Shown here in pieces: positions 8,080 through 18,000 of a stretch of DNA of 64,000 nt. Positions within the stretch are counted from its first letter, which is position 1, and the number at the start of each line of letters is the position of its first letter. The stretch comes from Bacteroides pyogenes (lineage in GTDB: Bacteria; Bacteroidota; Bacteroidia; Bacteroidales; Bacteroidaceae), in NCBI RefSeq assembly GCF_014196225.1, contig NZ_JACIDI010000018.1, forward strand, positions 1 through 64,000. The letters run 5' to 3'. Position numbers and translations under genes: made by a program. The notes below the pieces were generated by a model. The model was not told the origin of the DNA. It was given only the letters and a program-made list of their open reading frames with translations, and did not search any database.

Positions 8080-8349
8080 ATGGCAAGCAGAAGACAACTG
8101 AAAAAGAACGTCAATTATATCGCAGGAGAATTATTCACCGAGTGTCTGGTAAACAGCATGTTCATTCCCGGCACAGACAAAGAGAAAGCCGACGAACTGA
8201 TGAGCGAAATACTGAAAATGCAGGATGATTTCATCAGCCGCATCAGCCATACCGAACCCGGAAACGTGAAGGGTTTTTATAAAAAGTTCCGTCAGGACTT
8301 CAACGCGAAAGTCGATGAGATTATTGATACAATCGAGAAACTCAACTAA
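8080..8349 (+). CDS. Conserved small helical protein, unknown function
   Basis: 89 residues, predicted all-helical and charged, with no signal or membrane segment. It opens MASRRQLKKNVNYIAGELF and ends in a Lys/Asp-rich helix. Small proteins of this appearance are common next to housekeeping genes in Bacteroidales, but I cannot name a family. A TATCTTTA sequence near 8031 could be its -7 box. Six bases separate its stop from the acyltransferase start, so the two are probably co-transcribed. Confidence 0.75.
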   Translation: MASRRQLKKNVNYIAGELFTECLVNSMFIPGTDKEKADELMSEILKMQDDFISRISHTEPGNVKGFYKKFRQDFNAKVDEIIDTIEKLN

Positions 8350-8355
8350 AACGGA

Positions 8356-8910
8356 ATGAAGAAAGCCATATACAGCTTTATCTATTATCGCTTGCTGGGA
8401 TGGAAAACCCACGTCACCGTACCCGATTACGACAAATGCGTAATATGTGCCGCACCGCATACGACAAACTTCGACCTGTTCATAGGGAAGCTCTTCTACG
8501 GAGCATTAGGCCGCAAAACCAGCTTTATGATGAAGAAAGAATGGTTCTTCTTCCCTCTGGGAATCTTCTTCAAAGCAGCGGGCGGCATCCCGGTAGACCG
8601 CGGGCGGAAGACTTCGCTGGTAGACCAGATGGTGAATCATTTCGCCAAGAGCCGCAAGTTTCATCTGGCCATCACCCCCGAAGGAACCCGAAAGCCGAAT
8701 CCCGACTGGAAGAAAGGCTTCTATTACATCGCCCTCAAAGCGCAGGTTCCCATCGTCCTGGTCGGAATCGACTATGAAAAGAAGACGATTACGGCAACAA
8801 AAGCCGTCATCCCCACAGGTGACATCGACAAAGACATGCGCGAAATCAAGCTCTATTTCAAAGACTTCAAAGGGAAACATCCCGAGAATTTCGTTCTGGG
8901 AAAGATATAA
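8356..8910 (+). CDS. PlsC-like acyltransferase family protein
   Basis: 184 residues, shorter than most 1-acylglycerol-3-phosphate acyltransferases. It has the family's catalytic HTTNFD (H-x4-D) motif near residue 35 and the TPEGTR motif near residue 114, which binds the phosphate of the acceptor. A short hydrophobic patch (FFFPLGIFF) may dock it to the membrane. It likely transfers an acyl chain to a glycerophospholipid or a related acceptor; the true substrate cannot be told. It lies between the small helical protein and the nitrilase gene, all spaced within 10 bp. Confidence 0.85.
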   Translation: MKKAIYSFIYYRLLGWKTHVTVPDYDKCVICAAPHTTNFDLFIGKLFYGALGRKTSFMMKKEWFFFPLGIFFKAAGGIPVDRGRKTSLVDQMVNHFAKSRKFHLAITPEGTRKPNPDWKKGFYYIALKAQVPIVLVGIDYEKKTITATKAVIPTGDIDKDMREIKLYFKDFKGKHPENFVLGKI

Positions 8911-8917
8911 TGAAAGC

Positions 8918-9685
8918 ATGAAGATCTCACTGATACAGACAGATATCGTTTGGGAAGACAAACAGGGCAATCTCCGTTCGCTTCACGAAAAGCTGCAAAG
9001 CCTCCGTGGAACAACGGAGATTGTTGTTTTGCCGGAGATGTTCTCCACCGGATTCAGCATGCAGACCCGCCTCCTTGCCGAGCCTGCCGCAGGAGAAACC
9101 ATACGCACCCTCAGAGAATGGGCCGCCCTGTACGATACCGCCATATGCGGCAGCTATATGGCGGAAGACAAGGGAGCATATTACAACCGCGCCTTTTTCC
9201 TCACACCCGAAGGGAGCGAATTTTACTGCGACAAGCGGCATCTGTTCCGCATGGGAGAAGAGCCCGCGCACTTTTCGAGCGGGAACAGCCGGCTCATCTT
9301 TCCTTATCGGGGATGGAACATCCGCCTGCTCGTGTGCTACGATCTGCGCTTCCCCGTATGGAGCCGGAACGTAAACAACGCCTACGACCTGCTGATTTAC
9401 GTCGCCAACTGGCCGCTTCCCCGCCGCACGGCATGGGATACCCTGCTGCGTGCGCGCGCCATCGAGAACCAATGCTACGTTTGCGGGGTGAACCGTACAG
9501 GCGCCGACGCGAACGGGTTGGAGCACGACGGAGGAAGCGTGATTCTTTCGGCAACGGGAGAAACCATAGTCTCGCTGCCCGACGGAAAGGAAGGAATAGC
9601 CACCGGAGAAATCGGCCTGCCGGCTCTCAGACGATTCAGAGAGAAGTTCCCGGCATGGAAAGATGCGGACGTTTTCCGTCTGTAA
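8918..9685 (+). CDS. Nitrilase-superfamily amidohydrolase (omega-amidase-like)
   Basis: 255 residues from the ATG at 8918, where the nitrilase fold begins (MKISLIQTDIVWED); the frame is open further upstream but there it overlaps the acyltransferase. The Glu-Lys-Cys triad is visible: E in LPEMFSTGF, K in CDKRHLF, C in LLVCYDLRFP. The 'SLIQTDIVWED' start and 'RFPVWSRN' after the Cys resemble the YafV/Nit2 group, which removes ammonia from alpha-ketoglutaramate or a similar omega-amide. Last gene of the 8080-9685 operon. Exact substrate not certain. Confidence 0.88.
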   Translation: MKISLIQTDIVWEDKQGNLRSLHEKLQSLRGTTEIVVLPEMFSTGFSMQTRLLAEPAAGETIRTLREWAALYDTAICGSYMAEDKGAYYNRAFFLTPEGSEFYCDKRHLFRMGEEPAHFSSGNSRLIFPYRGWNIRLLVCYDLRFPVWSRNVNNAYDLLIYVANWPLPRRTAWDTLLRARAIENQCYVCGVNRTGADANGLEHDGGSVILSATGETIVSLPDGKEGIATGEIGLPALRRFREKFPAWKDADVFRL

Positions 9686-9836
9686 CGCCTGCGCGACAGC
9701 GTCTCTCTTTGCACGCTACCGGTTCGGCCATGCGGACATTCGCGCCCATATTCCATTCCCCCGAAACAAATGTTAAAAGAGTCTGAAACCGCAACAATAC
9801 CTATAAATAAGTAGTTAATGGTATAAACATCTTTCG

Positions 9837-9844
9837 TATCTTTG
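9837..9844 (+). promoter_or_regulatory. -7 box upstream of the NagB-like fusion gene
   Basis: TATCTTTG fits TAnnTTTG. The start codon lies 59 bp downstream. The 150 bp before it (9686-9836) hold no gene. Confidence 0.6.
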
Positions 9845-9902
9845 TCGTGACAAAACAATAACCGCACAGACTTTGATCGCATATAACTTAATTTACAAAT
9901 TT

Positions 9903-11894
9903 ATGAAAACAAATCTTAGCTCTCAAATCACTCTCAACAGGGTCTCCCCCAAATATTACAGACCGGAGAATGCGTTTGAAAAGTCGGTCCTGACAAGACT
10001 TGAAAAAATCCCGACCGACATCTACGAATCGTTAGAAGAAGGGGCGAACGGCATCGCCCGCGAAATAGCGAAGACCATCCGCGAGAAACAGAAAGAAGGA
10101 CGTTTCTGCGTACTGGCGCTTCCCGGAGGAAACTCCCCAAGCCACGTATATGCCGAACTCATCCGTATGCACAAAGAAGAAGGACTCAGCTTCCGCAACG
10201 TAATCGTATTCAACATGTACGAGTATTACCCCTTGAGCGCAGACGCGGTGAACAGCAACTTCAACGCTTTGAAGCAGATGTTCCTCGACCACATCGACAT
10301 CGACAAGCAGAATATCTTTACTCCCGACGGGACAATCGCCAAAGATACCATCTTCGAATACTGCCGCTTGTACGAGCAACGCATCGAGAGTTTCGGAGGC
10401 ATAGACATCGCCCTTCTGGGAATCGGCCGCGTGGGAAACATCGCGTTCAACGAACCGGGGTCGCGTCAGAACTCCACTACCCGGCTGATACTGCTCGACA
10501 ACGACTCGCGCAATGAAGCCGCAAAGAACTTCGGAAGTATCGAAAACACTCCGGTAAGTTCCATCACCATGGGAGTATCAACCATTCTGAGCGCAAGAAA
10601 AATATACCTCTTGGCATGGGGCGAAGAAAAGGCCGCTATGATCAAAGCGTGTGTAGAAGGACCGATCACCGACACTATCCCGGCGTCTTACCTGCAAACG
10701 CACCGCGACGCCCACATCGCCATCGACCTTTCCGCCGCTTCGAACCTTACGCGTATCCATCGCCCTTGGCTGGTGACTTCGTGCGAATGGAACGACAAAC
10801 TCATACGCAGCGCCATCGTATGGCTTTGCCAGCTCACCGGAAAGCCGATCCTGAAGCTGACGAACAAGGATTACAACGAAAACGGGCTGAGCGAACTGCT
10901 GGCTCTTTTCGGCTCGGCATACAACGTGAATATCAAGATATTCAACGACTTGCAGCACACCATCACCGGATGGCCCGGCGGCAAGCCGAATGCCGACGAC
11001 ACTTACCGTCCGGAACGCGCCAAGCCTTACCCGAAGCGCGTGGTGATTTTCTCTCCGCATCCCGACGACGACGTCATCTCGATGGGAGGCACATTCCGCC
11101 GGCTGGTGGAACAAAAACACGAGGTGCATGTGGCTTACCAGACTTCCGGCAACATCGCCGTGGGAGACGAAGAGGTGGTGCGCTTCCTGCACTTCATCAA
11201 CGGCTTCAACCAAGTATTCAACAACAACGAAGACAAGGTAATCAGCGATAAATACGCCGAAATACGCAAGTTCCTCAAGGAAAAGAAAGATGGAGACATG
11301 GACACTCGCGACATCCTGACCATCAAAGGGCTGATTCGCCGCGGTGAAGCACGTATTGCCTGCGCCTACAACAACATTCCGCTGGATCGCTGCCACTTCC
11401 TCGACCTGCCTTTCTACGAAACGGGCAAAATCCAGAAGAACCCCATCAGCGAAGCCGATGTAGAGATTGTACGCAACCTGCTCCGCGAAGTGAAACCTCA
11501 CCAAATCTTCGTGGCGGGCGACCTCGCCGACCCGCACGGAACGCACCGTGTTTGTACCGATGCCGTGTTCGCCGCCATCGACCTCGAGAAAGAAGAAGGG
11601 GCTGAATGGCTAAAAGATTGCCGCATCTGGATGTATCGGGGCGCATGGGCAGAATGGGAAATCGAGCACATCGAGATGGTTGTCCCCATCAGTCCGGAAG
11701 AATTGCGGGCCAAACGGAACTCCATTCTGAAGCATCAATCGCAAATGGAAAGCGCTCCTTTCCTCGGAAACGACGAACGCCTGTTCTGGCAACGAAGTGA
11801 GGAACGAAACCGCGGCACTGCCGCTCTGTACGACCGCTTGGGTCTGGCTTCTTACGAAGCGATGGAAGCATTTGTAGAGTACGTTCCGCTATAA
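9903..11894 (+). CDS. NagB-like / LmbE(PIG-L)-like two-domain protein
   Basis: 663 residues. The N-terminal half (about 55-290) is homologous to glucosamine-6-phosphate deaminase: LPGGNSP, VIVFNMYEYYPL and NIAFNEPGS. The C-terminal half (about 375-660) is a zinc deacetylase domain of the LmbE/PIG-L type, with FSPHPDDDVISMGGT and DLADPHGTHR carrying the metal ligands. Bacteroides genomes carry this fusion, usually annotated as the deaminase. Here, however, the deaminase residues appear changed: the base Asp72 is Tyr106, Asp141 is Val177 and His143 is Asn179, while Glu148 is kept as Glu184 (E. coli numbering first). True catalysis in the first half is doubtful; the second half looks intact. Start at 9903, not at the earlier ATG at 9873. 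Confidence 0.85.
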   Translation: MKTNLSSQITLNRVSPKYYRPENAFEKSVLTRLEKIPTDIYESLEEGANGIAREIAKTIREKQKEGRFCVLALPGGNSPSHVYAELIRMHKEEGLSFRNVIVFNMYEYYPLSADAVNSNFNALKQMFLDHIDIDKQNIFTPDGTIAKDTIFEYCRLYEQRIESFGGIDIALLGIGRVGNIAFNEPGSRQNSTTRLILLDNDSRNEAAKNFGSIENTPVSSITMGVSTILSARKIYLLAWGEEKAAMIKACVEGPITDTIPASYLQTHRDAHIAIDLSAASNLTRIHRPWLVTSCEWNDKLIRSAIVWLCQLTGKPILKLTNKDYNENGLSELLALFGSAYNVNIKIFNDLQHTITGWPGGKPNADDTYRPERAKPYPKRVVIFSPHPDDDVISMGGTFRRLVEQKHEVHVAYQTSGNIAVGDEEVVRFLHFINGFNQVFNNNEDKVISDKYAEIRKFLKEKKDGDMDTRDILTIKGLIRRGEARIACAYNNIPLDRCHFLDLPFYETGKIQKNPISEADVEIVRNLLREVKPHQIFVAGDLADPHGTHRVCTDAVFAAIDLEKEEGAEWLKDCRIWMYRGAWAEWEIEHIEMVVPISPEELRAKRNSILKHQSQMESAPFLGNDERLFWQRSEERNRGTAALYDRLGLASYEAMEAFVEYVPL

Positions 11895-11912
11895 ATACAT
11901 CAAAAATGACAG

Positions 11913-11949
11913 AAGAGTGGGAAGCTGGTCGCTTCTCACTCTTTTTTAT
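11913..11949 (+). terminator. Rho-independent terminator after the NagB-like fusion
   Basis: A 13-bp stem (11913-11925 with 11931-11943, one G-T pair) with loop TGGTC, followed by TTTTTTATA. It lies 18 bp after the stop codon. Confidence 0.9.
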
Positions 11950-12076
11950 ATTCGCGAGATAATGATTCGGTTCGAAAACATACGTTCGGGAAGGCCGTGC
12001 AAGCACGACGGCGGGCATATGGGAAGCTTTTCTCAAAAATAATCCTCTTTTCCTGCCTGTTTCTCATTTAAAATTC

Positions 12077-12084
12077 TATCTTTG
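12077..12084 (+). promoter_or_regulatory. -7 box of the 12248-12786 gene pair
   Basis: TATCTTTG matches TAnnTTTG. The main gene starts 163 bp downstream, so the mRNA would have a long leader. An ATG only 5 bp after the box opens a tiny frame (see 12090). Confidence 0.55.
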
Positions 12085-12089
12085 CTCCT

Positions 12090-12146
12090 ATGAATAAAAA
12101 GGGGAGCAGCATCCGTGATAGCGGAAGCCTGCCGCCGACCGCATAG
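12090..12146 (+). CDS. Possible 18-codon leader ORF
   Basis: ATG at 12090, five bases after the TATCTTTG box, opens an 18-codon frame (MNKKGSSIRDSGS...) that stops at TAG. If transcription starts where the box predicts, this would be read from a nearly leaderless mRNA. It may be chance; no homology can be judged. It could act as a leader peptide for the gene at 12248. Confidence 0.2.
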   Translation: MNKKGSSIRDSGSLPPTA

Positions 12147-12247
12147 CGCATTGAATATGCAGAACCGCCGGTCTCTTTATCCATGCGCGGTCGTGTTGTA
12201 AACCGAGCATTAGAATTTGAAAATTAACCGTTAATACACAAAAGAAT

Positions 12248-12565
12248 ATGTATACGATACAAGCAAACCCCACCGGCACACGGAGCATAGAAGTATCCGA
12301 CGAGAATCTGAAAACAGTCGAGAAGTATGCTTTGTTCCGTCATCTGATCGACAGCAACGGCATCGTAGACGAGAACGTACTGGACAAACTGAAACTGAAT
12401 ATCCGTTCACTGATTGCCAGTCAGGAAGAGAACAGCAAGGATCTGCTCGACCTCTGCATCGACGTCATATACCACAACAATATGAAGGCGTTCGGCTTGC
12501 AGCAACTGATCAAGCTTTATCTTACTTGGCTTCCCGGTCAGGAGGAAGAAGAGGAGGAAGAATGA
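12248..12565 (+). CDS. Small acidic-tailed protein, unknown function
   Basis: 105 residues, helical after a short strand at the start (YTIQANPTGTRSIEVS), ending in a run of glutamates. No signal peptide or membrane segment. The C-terminal GAA codons overlap the start of the next gene (ATGA), so the two are translationally coupled. I cannot name a family. Confidence 0.7.
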   Translation: MYTIQANPTGTRSIEVSDENLKTVEKYALFRHLIDSNGIVDENVLDKLKLNIRSLIASQEENSKDLLDLCIDVIYHNNMKAFGLQQLIKLYLTWLPGQEEEEEEE

Positions 12566-12786
12566 TTACCGTAGACACATGCGGAACAACCGCCTACAGC
12601 CCCCTGATTCCGGCAGTGAAAGCCATCTACCGGGCAAACCCGGGCGATACGCTCCGGATTATCATGAACCGTACCGATGCTTTTCAGGACTTGAAAGAAT
12701 ATCTTTCCGAGCAAGGAATCGGCTTTCGTGAAATTTACGACGGAGAGTGCATGACCATTCAGTTTACGGTCGGCAGCACGCTGTAA
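12562..12786 (+). CDS. Possible TusA/SirA-like small protein
   Basis: 74 residues from ATG 12562, which overlaps the previous stop (ATGA). The layout matches the TusA fold: an initial strand (ITVDTCG), a helix (PLIPAVKAIYRA), NPGDTLRIIM strand, a helix (DAFQDLKEYLSEQG) and a last strand ending QFTV. The usual CPxP active-site motif is absent; there is one Cys at residue 7 (DTCG). It may be a TusA-like carrier with an altered site. Weak call, based on fold pattern only. Confidence 0.45.
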   Translation: MITVDTCGTTAYSPLIPAVKAIYRANPGDTLRIIMNRTDAFQDLKEYLSEQGIGFREIYDGECMTIQFTVGSTL

Positions 12787-12844
12787 GCCTCGGCGCGGTG
12801 CCCGCCCCTATCCGGCAAACGATTGGAAAAAACTCTTATTATCC

Positions 12845-12852
12845 GTATCTTT
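12845..12852 (+). promoter_or_regulatory. -7 box very close to the ygiQ-like start
   Basis: TATCTTTG with its last G only five bases before the ATG at 12858. With the normal spacing from box to start of transcription, the mRNA would have almost no leader. The same geometry recurs at 30003 and 61323. Confidence 0.6.
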
Positions 12853-12857
12853 GCGGC

Positions 12858-14738
12858 ATGAATGACTATAAACTGACCGACTGGCTTCCCACGACCAAAA
12901 AAGAAGTGGAACTTCGCGGATGGGACAAACTGGATGTGATTCTCTTCAGCGGCGACGCGTATGTAGACCATCCTTCGTTCGGCGCGGCGGTAATCGGACG
13001 CATCCTCGAAGCGGAAGGGCTGAAGGTTGCCATTGTTCCCCAGCCCAATTGGCGGGATGATCTGCGCGACTTTAAGAAGCTGGGACGCCCCCGTCTGTTC
13101 TTCGGTGTTTCCGCCGGATGTATGGATTCTATGGTAAACAAATACACCGCCAACAAGCGTCTCCGCAGCGAAGACGCTTATACGCCCGACGGGCGCCCCG
13201 ATATGCGCCCGGAATATCCCTCCATCGTTTACACGCAGATATTGAAAAAGCTCTACCCCGACGTTCCGGTGGTATTGGGAAGCATAGAGGCGAGCATGCG
13301 CAGACTGAGCCATTACGACTATTGGCAGGACGCATTGCGAAAAAGCATCCTTTGCGACAGCGGCGCCGACCTGCTGATTTACGGAATGGGAGAAAAGCCC
13401 ATCATCGAGTTGGCTCGGAAGCTGGAAGAACACCAAAAACGGTCCGCCGACAATGTGCCGCAGCCTTCTTTCAGCATACATCGCTCGCCGCTGAACGGTA
13501 TTCCGCAGATAGCCTACGTGGCAAATAAAAAAGAGTTTGCGGACGAAGCGGGCGATATCCGGCTCTATTCGCACGAAGAATGCCTGTCGGACAAGAAGAA
13601 ACAGGCGGCCAACTTCAGGCACATCGAAGAGGAATCGAACAAATACAGCGCGTCGCGCATCACGCAGTCGGTGGGCAACCGCATCGTCGTGGTGAATCCT
13701 CCCTACCCTCCCATGAGCGAGGAAGAACTCGACCGTTCGTTCGACCTGCCTTATACGCGTTTGCCCCATCCCAAATACAAAGGCAAACGGATTCCGGCAT
13801 ACGACATGATCAAGTTCTCCGTCAACATCCATCGCGGATGCTTCGGCGGGTGCGCTTTCTGTACCATCTCCGCCCATCAGGGCAAGTTTATTGTGAGCCG
13901 CAGCAAAGAGTCTATCCTGAAAGAGGTGCGGAAAGTGACGCAACTGCCCGACTTCAAAGGTTACTTGAGCGATTTGGGAGGTCCGTCGGCCAACATGTAC
14001 CGCATGAAAGGACGCGACGAATCCGTATGCCGGAAGTGCAAGCGTCCTTCTTGCATACATCCGAAGGTTTGTCCGAACCTGAATACCGACCACCGTCCGC
14101 TGCTCGATATCTACAAGTCGGTAGACGCTTTGCCGGGAATCAAGAAGTCTTTCATCGGAAGCGGCGTGCGTTACGACCTGTTGCTACATCAAAGCAAAGA
14201 TGCCGAAACGAACCGCAGCGCAACCGAATACACGCGCGAGCTGATTACCCGCCACGTAAGCGGACGTCTGAAAGTGGCTCCCGAACATACGAGCGACCGG
14301 GTATTGGCAGTGATGCGGAAGCCTTCTTTCGAACAATTCGAGCAATTCAAACGAATATTCGACCGCATCAACCGGGAAGAGAATCTGCGGCAACAGCTCA
14401 TTCCCTACTTCATTTCCTCACACCCCGGCTGCCGAGAAGAAGATATGGCGGAGCTGGCTGTCATAACCAAACGGCTCGACTTTCATCTGGAGCAGGTGCA
14501 GGATTTCACGCCCACTCCGATGACCGTAGCTACCGAAGCATGGTACACAGGATACCATCCTTACACACTGGAGCCGGTGTTCAGCGCGAAAACGCAACGG
14601 GAGAAGCTGCGTCAGAGACAGTTCTTTTTCTGGTATAAACCGGAGGAACGCCGGAACATCGTGAGCGAACTGAAACGCATCGGACGGCAGGACCTGATAG
14701 ACCGGCTGTATGGAAAGAAAAAACAAGCAAGACGATAG
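12858..14738 (+). CDS. YgiQ-type radical SAM protein
   Basis: 626 residues from ATG 12858; the longer frame (from 12747) overlaps the previous gene and has no YgiQ-like sequence. Radical-SAM cysteines are at residues 328, 332 and 335 (GCFGGCAFC, CX3CX2C). The family-specific beginning (TKKEVELRGWDKLDVI, SGDAYVDHPSFG) and the SDLGGPSANMY segment identify it as YgiQ. A second Cys cluster (CRKCKRPSCIHPKVCPN) may hold more iron or zinc. YgiQ proteins have no settled substrate. Convergent with mfd. Confidence 0.93.
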   Translation: MNDYKLTDWLPTTKKEVELRGWDKLDVILFSGDAYVDHPSFGAAVIGRILEAEGLKVAIVPQPNWRDDLRDFKKLGRPRLFFGVSAGCMDSMVNKYTANKRLRSEDAYTPDGRPDMRPEYPSIVYTQILKKLYPDVPVVLGSIEASMRRLSHYDYWQDALRKSILCDSGADLLIYGMGEKPIIELARKLEEHQKRSADNVPQPSFSIHRSPLNGIPQIAYVANKKEFADEAGDIRLYSHEECLSDKKKQAANFRHIEEESNKYSASRITQSVGNRIVVVNPPYPPMSEEELDRSFDLPYTRLPHPKYKGKRIPAYDMIKFSVNIHRGCFGGCAFCTISAHQGKFIVSRSKESILKEVRKVTQLPDFKGYLSDLGGPSANMYRMKGRDESVCRKCKRPSCIHPKVCPNLNTDHRPLLDIYKSVDALPGIKKSFIGSGVRYDLLLHQSKDAETNRSATEYTRELITRHVSGRLKVAPEHTSDRVLAVMRKPSFEQFEQFKRIFDRINREENLRQQLIPYFISSHPGCREEDMAELAVITKRLDFHLEQVQDFTPTPMTVATEAWYTGYHPYTLEPVFSAKTQREKLRQRQFFFWYKPEERRNIVSELKRIGRQDLIDRLYGKKKQARR

Positions 14739-14814
14739 TTCCGGATAAAGCAGTCATTCCGCTTCCGAAAGCGGAATAATCCGGGAATAAACAACCTGCC
14801 AGAACGTAGAAAAG

Positions 14815-14975
14815 CGGATAAAGCCGCATATCGTAGAATGAAGAAAAAAACTTTATCCTTTTCTCCCAAAAGGTTATTCTCTGTAACGATAAAGCTGCAT
14901 ATCGTAGAAAAAAGACTTCTTTCAACGCTTCGTCTGTCACCCTGCCTCTGATTGATAAAGCTGCATATCGTAGGA
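14815..14975. repeat. Three spaced copies of a 20-bp motif
   Basis: GATAAAGCTGCATATCGTAG or GATAAAGCCGCATATCGTAG occurs at about 14817, 14888 and 14954, spaced 66-72 bp. The motif is followed by A-rich sequence each time. The spacers differ, so this is a dispersed repeat and not a tandem array. It lies between the convergent ygiQ-like and mfd genes in a 345-bp region that holds no other gene. Confidence 0.75.
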
Positions 14976-15083
14976 AAAAGGCCGGCAGTGCCGCTAAAAG
15001 TATGTGCCTGAAAAGGCAGACAACCTCTACACCGGAAGCTTGTACGGACAGATCCGACATTGAAACCGGGAACAAAAAGCCGC

Positions 15084-18000
15084 TCATTCCCCCACCGGTA
15101 TCGCAACCATCTCTTGCAACACGCTGACCGCCGTTTCCACATTCCCCACATCTTTCACCACCATGCTCCGTCTTCCGTTCTGTTCACGCAAGTCACAGCG
15201 ACGGGTGTATTTCATCATATACTCTATCGCTTGGCCGAAAGCCCGGCTTTGATAGAACGGACTGTCGGGGTTGGAAACGAAAAAGAGCGTCATCCTCCCT
15301 CCTTTCAGGAATATCTTCTCCGCTCCGAGTCGCGCTCCCAAGCGTCGGAGAGGTACCACACGCAGCAGTTCCTCCGTTTCGGGCGGCACCGTTCCGAAGC
15401 GGTCTTCGAGCCGTGTACGGAAAGCGTCCACCTCTTTGTCGAGCGTCAGACCGTCGAGTTCGCGATAGAGCAGCATACGCTCGCTGCTTCCCGTCACATA
15501 ATCCGCCGGAAGCAGTATCTCCAGATCGCTTTCGATCTGGCATTCGTCGACAAACAGCTCGCCGCTGATCTCTTTCGATTCTTTTATCTCATCCGCATAC
15601 AGCTCGGCAAATTCATCATTCTTCAATTCGTGCACCGCCTCAGCCAATATTTTCTGATAAGTTTCGTAACCTAAATCGGCGATGAAACCGCTTTGCTCCG
15701 CCCCCAACAGGTTGCCCGCCCCGCGTATGTCGAGGTCTTGCATGGCGATATGAATACCGCTTCCCAAGTCGCTGAAGTTTTCAATCGCCTGAAGGCGCCG
15801 TCTGCCTTCGGTAGTCAGGCTGCTCAGCGGAGGAGCCAGCAAGTAACAAAAAGCCTTTTTATTGCTTCGCCCCACCCGCCCGCGCATCTGGTGCAAATCG
15901 CTCAGGCCGAAGTTCTGCGCCTGATTGATGATAATGGTATTCGCGTTCGGGATATCGATGCCGCTTTCGATAATGGTAGTGGCGAGCAGCACGTCATAGT
16001 CGTAGTTCACAAAGTCGAATATTACCTTCTCCAGCTCGGCGGGTTCCATTTGCCCGTGCCCTATCGCCACCCGGCAGTCGGGAATATGACGAAGAATCAT
16101 GGCTTTCAGCTCCGGCAGGTTGGCAATCCGGTTGTTCACGAAGAAAACCTGCCCGTTGCGACTCATTTCAAAGCCTATGGCATCGGCAATCACCTCTTCG
16201 TTGAACGTATGCACTTCGGTCTGAATGGGGTAACGGTTGGGCGGAGGCGTAGAGATAACACTCAAGTCGCGCGCCCCCATCAGTGAGAATTGGAGGGTAC
16301 GCGGAATGGGCGTGGCGGTCATGGTCAGCGTATCCACGTTCACTTTCATCTGTCGCAGCTTTTCTTTCACCGAAACGCCGAACTTCTGTTCTTCGTCGAT
16401 AATGAGCAATCCCAAGTCTTTAAAGCGCACATCCTTCCCCAGAATACGATGGGTGCCGATAAGTATGTTCACTTCTCCTTCCTTCAACTCTTTCAGCACG
16501 GCTTTCGCCTGTGCCGCCGTACGGGCCCGACTCAGGTACTCCACCCGGCAAGGCAGACCTTTCAACCGTTCGCGGAAAGTCCGGAAATGCTGGTAAGCAA
16601 GTACCGTAGTCGGCACGAGCACGGCCACCTGCTTATTGTCCGCCACCGCCTTAAACGCGGCACGGATCGCCACTTCCGTCTTGCCAAATCCCACATCTCC
16701 GCACACCAGACGGTCCATCGGACGTTCGCTTTCCATATCCGTCTTCACGTCCGCCGTGGCCTTGCTTTGGTCGGGCGTATCTTCGTATATGAACGAAGCC
16801 TCCAGTTCCCGCTGCAAAAAGCTGTCGGGACTGTAGGAAAAGCCTTTTTCCTGTCGGCGTTGCGAATAAAGCTTAATAAGGTCGCGGGCAATGTCCTTAA
16901 TCTTCGTCTTTGTACGCTCCTTCAGTTTTTCCCAAGCACCCGTTCCCAATTTATTCAAGCGCGGAGGCTCTCCTTCTTTTCCTTTGTATTTGGAGACCTT
17001 GTGCAATGAATGGATGGAGACGAACACCACGTCCTCGTTCTGATAGATGAGCTTTATCACCTCCTGCGTAGTGTCTCCGTTCGGAATCCGTATCAATCCG
17101 GCAAAGCGCCCGATGCCGTGGTCGGTATGCACCACATAATCGCCGGGAGTGAACTGGTTCAGCTCTTTCAGCGACAACGTTACTTTCCCCGAACGAGCCT
17201 TGTCGCTCTTCAGGTTGTATTTATGAAAACGGTCGAAAAGCTGATGATCGGTAAACACACACATCCGCAACGTATCATCCGCAAAGCCTTCATGAAGGGT
17301 GCGTTGAACGGGAGTAAAGGAAATATGCTCTTTGCGGTCTTCAAAGATGGCTTTGATGCGGTCAGTCTGCTTTGTACTGTCGCTGCAAACAAAGAGCGAA
17401 TATCCTTTTCCGATATAATCTCTGAAAGCATCGGATACCAGGTCGAAATTCTTGTGGAAAATGGGCTGGGCGGAAGTCTCAAAAGAAACACTTGCATCGG
17501 GTACGCCTGTCGGCTTGTTGCCGAACTCCATCCGGCGGAAATCGAGCGCGCGCGACATAAACTCGCTGCCGTCTATCAATTTTCCCTCGAGCGTGATGCC
17601 TCCGTTCTCTTCGGCTTCCTGCACGGCAATGGCTTGCGGTGTCAAAGCCTCGTCGTGCACGGCCTGAATACGTTCGCGCAACCACAAGAAGTCGCGCATC
17701 GCCAACACAGTCTCTCCGGGAATAAAATCGAGAAAAGAGGTCGTCACTTCACCCGTCACCGCCAAGTCGGGAATAATCATTATCCCTTTTTTCTTTTCCC
17801 GCGAAAGTTGCGACTCCACCTCGAACGTGCGGATACTCTCCACTTCATCGCCGAAAAAATCGATGCGGTAAGGGTATTCGGAAGCAAAAGAGAAAGCGTC
17901 GATAATGCTTCCCCTCACGGCATATTGTCCGGGTTCATATACATAATCCACATATTCGAATCCGTAGCTATGCAGCACATCTGTAACAAACGCCGTATCC

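Noticed and set aside
14815..14975. CRISPR array from the three repeated words
   Set aside because: Only three copies, 20 bp long, with uneven spacers of about 45-50 bp and no cas genes.
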